From Auriscalpium vulgare (Eukaryota; Basidiomycota; Agaricomycetes; Russulales; Auriscalpiaceae), in assembly GCA_019915015.1 (NCBI GenBank), contig JAHBBC010000044.1, forward strand, positions 62,001-126,000: a stretch of 64,000 nt of DNA, in the 5' to 3' direction. Shown piece by piece: positions 9,979 through 18,942 of this stretch; the stretch's first letter is position 1, and every line of letters begins with the position of its first letter. A model generated the notes under the pieces. It was not told where the DNA came from. It saw nothing but the letters and a program-made list of their open reading frames with translations, and did no database searches. The translations under genes and the position numbers were made by a program.

Positions 9979-11368
9979 CTTGGGGTCAGTGGCCATTGCA
10001 AGCATGGCAGTACAATTACTATAATCATTCTTATTATTTCTAGTTTTCTTACATATTTTATGTGATAACAACAGATGCTAAGCCATTATATTCTCTACTT
10101 ACTGTATTAGGCTCAGTTCAATTATAGCTATGACACATGCTGTTAGGTTTCTATAAATAGAGCACAGGCTCTAGTATGGCTGTATGTGGAACTAGAATTG
10201 TGATGTGTGACATATGCTGGTATATATTTTGTGGGGTACTTCATGTACTCCACCTGGTGCTAACAGATCCCACCTATATAGTTTTGACTAAGCATGCTCA
10301 GCAAGAGACTAACACCCATCCATCTATAATTCTGACAGCTCAAAGACTTTGTAAGGTCCAGAGAGGTAATCTATGCTGCATGGGAGCTTCATCTACTCTC
10401 ATAAAGTCTGGGAGACGCAGTGAAAGATATATGGCAAAATATTCAATCAAAAGACAAAGAGAAGATAAAATGTATGCAGTTCTAACAGAATATTGCTTGA
10501 ATTTATTACATACTGTTGCCTAAGTGTACCTTTGACCTACCTAAAAATGGTAAAAATCACACAAATAGAGTTGGTACATTGACTTATTATACTGAGGAAT
10601 TATGATCATTTTACAATGGCAATTGACATATTAACTCTATATATGCTGTATACGAAGTGATAAACATCTGAAATGAAGGCTATACAACCCTCATGTAGAC
10701 TCATGTAATACATGATAAAATAGAGCTGATTTTTAGGAGTCCAGTGATACCAAGATTGTCCTGATTGAATAAATATTGGCCAAGATATGGTCTGCTCTGA
10801 ACCCGTGGGAATAATATACCATCTTTGGTCCTACCTCGGGTATTTACGGCCATCCAGGTGTCGCACTTTCACAAGTGCGACACCTGGATGGCCGTAAACA
10901 CCCGGGTGGCCATTCCTATGCCCATATATGGTAACTCAAATGGCAATACATACATATATACCTTTTGAAGCTGCTTCAAAGGATCTTCTACATTGTCATA
11001 GGCTATTCTATGAGGTCCCTTCATATCCTAGTCCCCAGGTCCCAGATAGGGTACATTTCGAGTACCGTGGGAAAGTAATACCAAAAATAGTAAGTATGAA
11101 CACTTGCTTTGTCAACTTAGATCACTCAGGATCATGCTCATATCTGTACTCATTGGCCCAGAAATTGCAAAATACTGGCGTAAACGCGACACTTTTGATG
11201 GTTCATACATGCAAGAGACCTAGGAATCAAAGCTGACTGAGATATACCATATTAGGCAGGTGTCACGACGCGACTTGACCGTGGGAGCCAACTTCCTAGA
11301 GCGACTCATAAAAATGTGCGACAAAAAACCTGACCTGTGGATTAAATAAACGATTATAGTAATCGTAA
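9979..11368 (+). mobile_element. 1.4 kb non-autonomous element (E1), copy 2
   Basis: It has the same ends as copy 1: CTTGGGGTCAGTGGCC at the left and ACGATTATAGTAATCGTAA at the right. Colinear similarity is strong over the whole length, including GTCTGGGAGACGCAGTG and the central hairpin at 10834-10906. The hairpin loop (10869-10872) is TCAC instead of GTGA while the asymmetric outer arm bases are unchanged. No protein is encoded. Confidence 0.7.
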
Positions 11369-11739
11369 AGGGCTATGCATTGCATTTGGTGGACTGCTCT
11401 AGATGCTTGGGTGAGTTGGGTGAGCCATGCGGTAATGTGGCTGGCTGCGTGTGGACAGGTGATGCAACTGCATAGGGATGCTAGGGCAAAGCTGTGGTAT
11501 TGACTGCGAGTGTGTGCCAGCTTGTCTAAATATATAGCGAGTTGGTGCGACCTTGGGCAAATATTGCAAGACTGTGGCAAACGTCATCTGACAATGTGCA
11601 AGTGTGAGCGAGCGTCAGGCAAACTGCATGGAGCTACTGTGCAAACAGCTACAGAGCTAGCTGTCGTGTGAGTGGGTGAGTGAAAGTGATAGCATTGTGG
11701 ATACCTGGTGAAGATAGGAGCTGCTGCATAAGCGCCGCA
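11369..11739. other. Unassigned intergenic sequence
   Basis: This is moderately AT-rich sequence between E1 copy 2 and the long-TIR element. Short frames on the minus strand (11296-11580) have no recognisable domain. Confidence 0.4.
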
Positions 11740-12020
11740 GTGCATCAAGAGACTTCAGTTCCGTGGGGCACCCTCCGGGCCCACTCGGTATACTCCGCGG
11801 GGACCCTGCGGAGTCCCACATGCACCCCGCAGGCGCAGACCCGCCCAGTCATTGCTGGAGCAGCTGGAGCTCGTGCGCAGCGCATGAGACGCCGCGAGGT
11901 CCTTGCGGGAGCCGCCAGGACCGTGTGTGCCGGGGGCTCAGCGGCACCGTTGATGCAGCCGCCGTCCGCCCACGCAGGGGCCCTGCGCAACCGACAGAAC
12001 CCCGCGCCGCAGGAGTCGAG

Positions 12021-13030
12021 CGGCACTCACCATTGCTCTCCCGAGGGACTCCGCCCCAGGCTGCCTGCCGCTCGAGTGCCCGCCGCTGCTGTCACCGCCG
12101 TCGTTGGCACCCCGCGCACGTCCCTCAAAGCGCGCCCCTACTTGTTGCCCTTGCCGCGCCTCCGTGGCCCTTGTAGCGCACCGTGACCCCGTCATTGTGT
12201 GCCCCACCTGACCTATCAACGGGCCCGCCTGGTCCACGTCCGTGCCCCTTGTTGCCATCGTTGTGCGCCAGGACTGGGCGGATACCGCTGATACGCTATC
12301 ACCCGGGACGGACCCTAGCGGGGCGTGCGGCGAGTGCCTCACAGGACAACAACCACCAACACTGCCTCCTATACGTCGCGATCCAGTCCGGGTGACTAGA
12401 CTTGCTGAGTGGGAAGGTGTTCGTGTTGCTGTTGCGCTTCGTGCCCTCCCCGCGGTCGTGCGGGGCCACCTCCTACCGCCTAAACACCAAACTAAACACT
12501 CACCTGCCTGGGGATGCCCTCTACGGGATCCGCCTCCGAGTGCTTCGCATCCGTGTGCGAAGCGTCCGCCTATGGGCCGTCGCACCCCCTCTTGCCTGTC
12601 CGCCTGCCTACCTGTTCCCACATCAGTGGGGTCCTGCCTTCCTAAGTCTGGTAGCGCCTCAGGCTACAGTTTCTGTGAGGTAAAGGGTGTGGGTGGCTTG
12701 CGCCGCCCACAGGTTGATTGGGTTGCTACATCTCGCGCAGCTCCCTAAGTAGTGGCTCTACCTACGTCGCTAAGCCCTCCCGATCTAGCCCGTTCTGGTG
12801 ATCCGTTCCGTCGCCAGTCCCGGTTGCTCCTGGGTCGCCGGACCACGTTCCCATCACCCCCGCTCCCGCGACCCTGCGCCTCGCATGCTGCTTCCCCGTC
12901 TCGCGACGTCTCACTACACGCTTGCCCGCGGCCTGAACCTATCACCGCCCGGTCTGCGCGCCGCTCGGGTGCTGCGGTACACCCCGCCACGGCATTGGCG
13001 GCCGCCGTTGGTGCTCCGCCTGGTCGACGC
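12021..13030. other. GC-rich interior of the long-TIR element, left part
   Basis: Several frames are open on both strands because of high GC content and low stop density. None shows a recognisable domain, and no frame is clearly favoured. I see no supportable gene. Confidence 0.4.
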
Positions 13031-14677
13031 TAATACGCCTCGCTCCGCGCTGCGAGGCAATCGTTACGGAATTTTTGCACTTTCGTCAAGTCAACAGATA
13101 CGCAATTCCGGAGATCGCAGCGTCACGCAGCAGTGCTCCGACCGTCCGATTGGTTCCTCCGACCGCTCGCAAGATTGGAGCCAGAGTTCCGACCGTTGGA
13201 GTCTCGCAGAGCTGTCGCGCAATCGGAATCATGCCTTGGACACCACGCTCGGACCAGAAACTCCGTCGCACACATCACACGCAGTCATCCGACCCCTCAC
13301 TCATTGTTCCGACTGCCGTCACGCGACCTCGAGCACAGCGTCTCCCACAGTTGTCACAACGCGTCGGAATTCCATCAGACATTTCGATCATCGAGATCGT
13401 TGTTTCAGCACGTGCACCACGCCTCTCCAACGTCTCTGCGACTTCCGAGTACCCCCACGGTCGCGCCATTGTCCTCCGACCATTGTCTAGCCCAGCTCTC
13501 GAGTTTGCGCCACATTCCTTCGATCCCGATCGTTCTGCGGTCGGACCAGCGCTCCGATTATCCCTCTACAGTTCTGACCATTGCACACGCAGTACCGGAG
13601 CATTCTTCCGACTGTTCGACGAGTCGCAAGATCGCAACACTCACCTGCGACCCCCTTGCAAGTCGGAGTGCATTCCATCACTCGCCACACCTCCATTGTC
13701 TCCTTTTCTGGTCGTATTGTCTTGTTCAACATTGTAGGATGTCTCTCCCACACTTCTTGACAGCGCAGATCGTTTTCCATGCGCTTGCACTGCCCTTCTG
13801 ACAGCGCTGATCACTTGCTCTACATTGTCCTCTACAGCCTCGCAGACCTTCTGATATGTCCTATTGACTCTCCTCCATTGTCTGTACCATGTGCGACTTG
13901 CGCACCATCGTTTGCTTTTGTTCCGACTTTATTCTTGATCGTACTTGTACTGTAGCGGTCGCATCCATACTGCAATACAGATTCGGTTCCCCCCGCACAG
14001 TTCAGATCTCATTCGACGCCCATAAAGCCTCGTCTCTATCGTATAGTTAGCTCGAGGCTAGCTCTGTCGCCTTTGCCTTTGCCTTTGTCTTTGTCGTCAT
14101 CGTCCCGCACTCAGCTTATCGTTCTCCTCGCTCTCATCTTGTTCCATCGTCGTCCCATTAGCCGTTGCCCTCGCACTTCGTCGCTCCAACCTTCTTGCGA
14201 CATCGGAGATCGCAGTCGCGTTCCGCTCGTCCCGCAGTGATCGCAACATCGATTGGCGTGCTCGCACCACTCATTCCTATCTTCCGACCACCGCCCCCGC
14301 TCCTCCGACCGTCCCCACGCCTCTGCGTTGTTGCCTGCACAACTCATTGTTGCTCCGACCGTCTTGCGACCTCGGAGATCGCAGTCTTGACTCTGCCGTC
14401 TCGCAGCGGTCGCAGCCTCGATCGCACCACTCGCACCACTTGTCCACACATTCCGACCATCGCATCTGCGCCTCTGACCCCTCATCGACGACTCTCTGAC
14501 CGATCACGCATTCCAACCAGCGCATCCGATTGCACACCTCCCCACACTCGTCGGAGACGCACTCCGATTGTCTTCGGGACCCTGACACTCACTCGCATAC
14601 ATCACGGTACCCTCACCAGCGCTCTAGGGATCTGGTATCTGACACATTACCACCCTACTACCTGTGGGTGCCCATCA
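13031..14677 (+). mobile_element. Solo-LTR-like element, copy B
   Basis: This 1647 bp copy begins TAATACGCCTCGCTCC and ends GGGTGCCCATCA, flanked by ACGC on both sides (13027-13030 and 14678-14681). It is the least CpG-eroded of the copies. Compared with copy A it lacks 20 bp including the TATA box between GCGGTC repeats. It lies inside the long-TIR element and so inserted after it. Confidence 0.65.
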
Positions 14678-15587
14678 ACGCGCACGCCCCTCGTTGCCCG
14701 CAGCGCGCGCACCCTATCGCTGCCGCCATGCGCCCGTCGGCGCCGTTGTCGTCCACCCCTTGTTGCAGTCGTCGCCCGTGCCCCTCGCCGCCGCATGACC
14801 CTGTCGCCGTCGTGGTCTGCCCCTGCTCCTTGCCTGTGTTGCGTGCCATTCTGCGCCCCTGCACGTCGCCCTTGCTGGGTGCTGCTCCTCGTTGTTGCTC
14901 TCATTGTACGCCCCTGGCGGTTGTCTTGGTCGTGCACCCTGTCGTCGCGCGCCTTTAACATCCTCGTTGTTGGCGATTTGTTGCATAGCTGAGCTGGACA
15001 CTGGTAGTGTGAGGGGGAGGCGCGAGGGTGGGGGGAAGGCGCAGGGGTTGGCAGCAGGTGGAGGCATGTGGTACAAGTCCGCTGTGTTGAACAGAGCCGC
15101 ACAGTCACACGGTCATGCGTGTTTGTTGATTGCCCGTCATGGGAATCAGCCTTTGGCTACAGGAGGCTACAGCTTACAGTTTGTCAGATTCTCTCCCTCC
15201 GTCACTCGCCCTCCTGCGTCGCTTCCGCATCCTCATGCCCCCCTGACAATCATGATTTTTGCGCAGTCTTGTATGGCGCCACACCAGGTGCCTCCTGGCT
15301 GTGCAGCGAGGACGACACACATGGGCACGCAGTGTGACAAGGGTGACACACAGTGAACACAACAAAGACGATGAGCACGACATGTAGGAACACTCAGCGA
15401 ATACGACGAGGGCGAGGGCGAGGAGGGCGAGGGCGATGTGCAGGGGTGCACATTGGGACAACGAGCAGAGATTTGCGTGGAGGGTGACTGCACCCGTCTC
15501 TCGAGGCGAAAACCAGGTACGCCGCCTCCCATCCCACCCCACACCCTCTACTGACCCCTGGCAGACTCCTCGCCAACACGCAGCTTC
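14678..15587. other. GC-rich interior of the long-TIR element, right part
   Basis: Low-complexity GC-rich sequence up to about 14960 is followed by more ordinary sequence. Overlapping frames on both strands have no recognisable domain. Confidence 0.35.
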
Positions 15588-15770
15588 TTGACGTTCAAGT
15601 TCTCCGCGCTCAAGTCTGACAGTGTTCCCACCGCGATGCTCGAGACTTTCGTCTCTGACAAGCGCATCCCGGGCACTGCTTCACGCCCGAGCTCACCACT
15701 GCCAACGCCCATGCCGGACATTCCGCTTGCGTCGCCGTGCCCCGCTCTGCCGCCAAAGCGCGGCTCGTTG
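15588..15770 (+). pseudogene. Possible captured coding fragment
   Basis: The frame encodes FSALKSDSVPTAM, METF-like MLETFVSDKRIPG, then a proline/serine stretch and KRGSLFAQRMA before running into the right inverted repeat. The composition looks like a real protein rather than repeat, and the SLFAQR motif is reminiscent of N-termini of RPAP1-like proteins. That assignment is weak. If correct it is a host gene piece carried by the element. Confidence 0.3.
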
Positions 15771-16042
15771 TTCGCTCAACGCATGGCACGCAGGGTCCTT
15801 GCGGGTGCGCAGGGTCCCCGCGGGGCGCAGGCGGCGGCGGCATGGACGGTGTTTGGCCTGTCAGCTCCCACGAGGACCTTGCGACATCTCGTGCGCTGCG
15901 CGCGAGCTCCAGCCGCTCCAGCAATGGCTGGATGCACCTGAGCCCGCGGGGTGCATGGCGTGCGGGACTCCGCAGGGTCCCCGCGGAGTACACCGAGTGG
16001 GCCCGGAGGGTCCCTCACGGAATTGAAGTAGTACGTGCATCA

Positions 16043-16384
16043 GAATTGTGTAAATGGTAGCCACCCACGTAGGAGGCATATCACTATGTTCGAAGCATAT
16101 CAGCGGAGCAAGGTGTATCAACATACCACTTTGCATATTGCTCACATAATCAAATGATCTGAACACAGGTGAGCAATATAAAAATGTCTCGTACTTTGCA
16201 AATGATCCAGACTCTGGGATCCTGGCCATTGTGTTTACATTAATTTTACCTTTCTACAGATATATAATATGTATATATTGTATTGGGGAAAGGAAAAGAA
16301 AGTGATGAGAAGAGCAAAATGTATTGTAGAGCAAGAGTCAAGATAAGGTTGGTATAGACTATACACAGTGTAAATATACCCACT
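16043..16384. other. AT-rich spacer
   Basis: AT-rich sequence with no recognisable gene lies between the long-TIR element and the second SINE-like element. Confidence 0.4.
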
Positions 16385-17125
16385 GCACTGTAGTCTAATG
16401 GTTGATGCTCTTATATTGTATTGTGTAAGCAATGGGTTGTAGGTTCAATTCCCCCCCTTTGCACATTTTTAATAATATAGATATTCAGCCCAGGTATTGT
16501 AGTAGCCGGGTTAGAGAAGCATGACGTAGTAAACCGGCTCAACCACTCGAAAACTACGTCATGCTTCTCTACACCAACCGTGGGAACTTTTTACCAAAAA
16601 TAGAAATCCAGGAGCTTCTTTTTCTGATCATAGAACAATTGGAATTATATGCATACCTGCGCTAGTTAGCTTGGAAAACATAAAATGCTCGCAGACACTA
16701 GCGTCTTTTGAAGCGCAAAGATGTGGAAAGACATTAGGCAGAAGCTACTTACCTAAGAATTATTGAGTTAGACAGGTGGGACAACGCAACTATCTATTTC
16801 CTTTTGTGACTTTCCTGATGTGCACTTTTTGACCTGACTGGTTAGAGAAAGAAACGATTGAAAGTAGTTGTAACACAGGAAGCTTCTTTCATTCGACTGA
16901 TTGAAGAAGTTAGAGCCAACAGCAAAACTACATGCAGTACTAGTATTATTTGAAGTGCAAAGAGCCTGCAACGCTTAGGGCAGGACCTGCTTAGCTAAGA
17001 ATTACTGAAAAAGGCAGTTGGGACGGCGCAACTTGACCGTGGGATCTATTTCCTAAAGCGACTTATAATGTGTTCGCTTTTTGGCCTGACCTGTTGGAGA
17101 AAGAAACGATTAAGAGTAATCGTAA
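16385..17125 (+). mobile_element. Composite SINE-like element, copy 2
   Basis: A tRNA-like head has A box TAGTCTAATGG (16391-16401) and B box GGTTCAATTCC (16442-16452). It is followed by the same body as copy 1 (ATTCAGCCCAGGTATTGTAG, GTAGCCGGGTT). A perfect 19-bp hairpin follows at 16512-16571, then two copies of the 3' module, ending near 16870 and 17125 (CGATTAAGAGTAATCGTAA). Copy 1 has a similar hairpin at the same place with different sequence (CACCATGACGC). No coding capacity. Confidence 0.6.
16512..16571. repeat. Perfect 19-bp inverted repeat in SINE-like copy 2
   Basis: TAGAGAAGCATGACGTAGT at 16512-16530 is repeated as its exact inverse complement at 16553-16571 with a 22-base loop. 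Confidence 0.85.
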
Positions 17126-17149
17126 CATCTAGAACTGTTACTAAGTAAT

Positions 17150-17420
17150 TTGGGCTTCCAGGCCGAAGTAAAGCCAGTCCTGCTATACTAGTACTAGTAG
17201 TATTTAGTAGTGGTAGTAGCATTTAGTAGATCTGCAGTAAATTGCAGCATGGAAGTAAAAATGTAGTACAGGCAATACTAGGCCTACTAACCCTACTACT
17301 GAGTAAATACTAGCAATGACCACATTGCAGTTGCATTAGCTACTACGGATGGACTACTATTGCAGTATTTAGTACTACTAAGGCAGTCACCACTGTTGAT
17401 GCATTACCGTCTTTCTTATA
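17150..17420. repeat. TAGTA-rich low-complexity stretch
   Basis: Degenerate TAGTA/TACTA units (ACTAGTACTAGTAGTATT and similar) dominate. No coding or promoter signal is seen. Confidence 0.55.
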
Positions 17421-17860
17421 ATCAACTGTTCCAGTGCCTCGGCAATACATTCAACGATAAAAAAACATGCAGTCTTTTTTGGTGGATGGGCTGGGACCCA
17501 GGCGCCGGCCCGCAGTCACATCCATAGACAGTATCACTGCAGGTACACGCTCCCCAGGCGACATCTCAGCGCACCACTCCTCCTACTGCCACTACTGCAA
17601 TGGTTGCCCCATCCAGAGACGTCTGTTTGGGGCCCAAATGTGCCGAACGTGACCGACCGCACGCTCGACACAAGATATGTATCAATTGCTCCTGCCTTTC
17701 TTGCTGTTAGATGATGCCTGTCATCAACTTGGGGTCAGTGGCCATTGCCAGCATGGCAGTATGAATAGCCAGGTATCCGCGAGAATATGATTTTTTTGAT
17801 GATATACTGAGAAATATGCATCAAATATTAATAATCTAACAATATTCAATTGTGTTATAC
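17421..17860. other. Unassigned sequence with one element terminus
   Basis: CTTGGGGTCAGTGGCC with CAGCATGGCAGTA at 17729-17762 is an isolated copy of the E1 5' end. Nothing else was recognised. Confidence 0.4.
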
Positions 17861-18181
17861 TTACACATAGGGGAACGAATGACCGAGATCGACCAAACAA
17901 CGCGGCTTACACGCATACACAAACCGTGCGACCCAAACACGGGATCCTTTGCCGAATACGGCAACACGCAGCTTGTTCCCGCACCATTCTATCCCACGTA
18001 TCGTGCTCCTTCCCACTTCATCCGATATCGCCTTCACACCAATCGCGGCCACGGTACCCGAAAAGAAAATGACGAATAGCGATATTAACAGATTGGAGGC
18101 GAGAGTCATCATGGCTGCCAACAGTATCAAAGTAGCGTCCGTCGCGATTACAGAGAAACAGATGTGGGATAAACTGATCAC
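17861..18181 (-). CDS. Hypothetical short hydrophobic protein
   Basis: This 106-codon frame has a hydrophobic N-terminal half (ATLILLAAMMTLASNLLISL, then LFVIFFSGTVAAIGV), long enough for one or two membrane segments, followed by a basic stretch. No family is recognised and no introns are evident. Opposite-strand frames of similar length exist, so the coding call is weak. It could be a fragment of a fungal membrane protein gene. Confidence 0.25.
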   Translation of the reverse strand: MISLSHICFSVIATDATLILLAAMMTLASNLLISLFVIFFSGTVAAIGVKAISDEVGRSTIRGIEWCGNKLRVAVFGKGSRVWVARFVYACKPRCLVDLGHSFPYV

Positions 18182-18203
18182 TGAAGTGGTAATACCATTA
18201 AGC

Positions 18204-18359
18204 CGTAGTTTCGCGGGGTCCTAGGTGGTTTTGTTCGTGTCACGGCCGCGATCTTGGGTTTCTTCCACCGGCCCATCACCTCTTGGGCCAGCGGTTGACT
18301 GCTCGCTCTCTCCATTTCTATTGACGTTCCTGGGGCCTTCCCCCGGGTTCATTCCATCA
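18204..18359 (+). mobile_element. LTR fragment of the Gypsy element at 62.2-64 kb
   Basis: The sequence from GCGGGGTCCT through GCCAGCGGTTG and ATTTCTAT to TTCATTCCATCA parallels 62915-63062. Similarity stops exactly where the right-hand LTR is inferred to end (CATCA). It is therefore the 3' 155 bp of an LTR, left alone here. Confidence 0.7.
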
Positions 18360-18942
18360 TCGCAATGTATGGACATGATTGTAAGAAGTGGATGTCTTGA
18401 TGCCTTGCTGTTTATGCTAGCTCAACGGAATCCATGTTTATTCTAGATTACTCGATGGATGCCGTAGTTGTAGAGCGGATGTACTAGGAAAGAAGATACC
18501 TTGCCATAACGGGAAGGCGCATCTATAACTACGGTGTTCGTAATCTAACGTAATCATAACCTGTCAGTATGGCGCACGCGTATCCTACGCGTCCGCGTTA
18601 CACCCTCATCTGGGAACCTATACTATACTTATTTGTGTATAATTAGGTCTCATATGATCTTCTTTGCATTAGACTTAGCTAAGGTTGGGCAAGTCATATT
18701 TACTGCCAATTAGTATCTTAATTAGTATCTTATTTGGACCTTACTGTGAGCACATCACCACTATGGACAAAGCAAGACATCTTATTAGGAGCATATGAGA
18801 TGAACATAAGATTATATTGGATGCACAGTAGGAGACAATAAGTACTACTGGTCATTGAGAGAGGCTGAAATAAGAGAATATAAGCGTCAATTAGACGCAT
18901 ATAAGTAAAACTATGAGTTAAAACATACCCCGTGCTGTTGAA
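18360..18942. other. Intergenic AT-rich sequence
   Basis: No gene is recognised. It is the downstream flank of the DUF6532 gene. Confidence 0.4.

Larger units (their letters stand above)
11748..16034. mobile_element. Long-TIR DNA transposon-like element with 8-bp target duplication
   Basis: Inverted repeats of roughly 265 bp lie at 11748-12020 and 15765-16034; landmarks on the left are ACTTCAGTTCCGTG, CGGGCCCACTCGGT and ACTCCGCGGGGACCCTGCGG. The whole is flanked by direct GTGCATCA at 11740-11747 and 16035-16042. An 8-bp duplication fits hAT or KDZ superfamilies. No transposase is recognised inside, so it looks non-autonomous. It contains a nested LTR-like element (13031-14677) and a possible captured gene fragment near 15588-15770. 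Without the nested element it would be about 2.6 kb. Confidence 0.65.

Noticed and set aside
11938..12621. A 227-codon minus-strand gene in the long-TIR element
   Set aside because: Arg/Gly-rich low-complexity translation overlapping the terminal inverted repeat, with competing open frames on the other strand.
13031..14677. Coding sequence in LTR-like copy B
   Set aside because: Serine/arginine-rich translations in all frames come from TCCGACC-type repeats; no conserved frame between copies.
16385..16460. A second tRNA gene
   Set aside because: Same reason; it shares a long non-tRNA body with the copy at 1-2.1 kb.
17150..17420. Telomere-like or origin-like repeat
   Set aside because: TAGTA units are irregular and do not match the fungal TTAGGG repeat; no supporting context.
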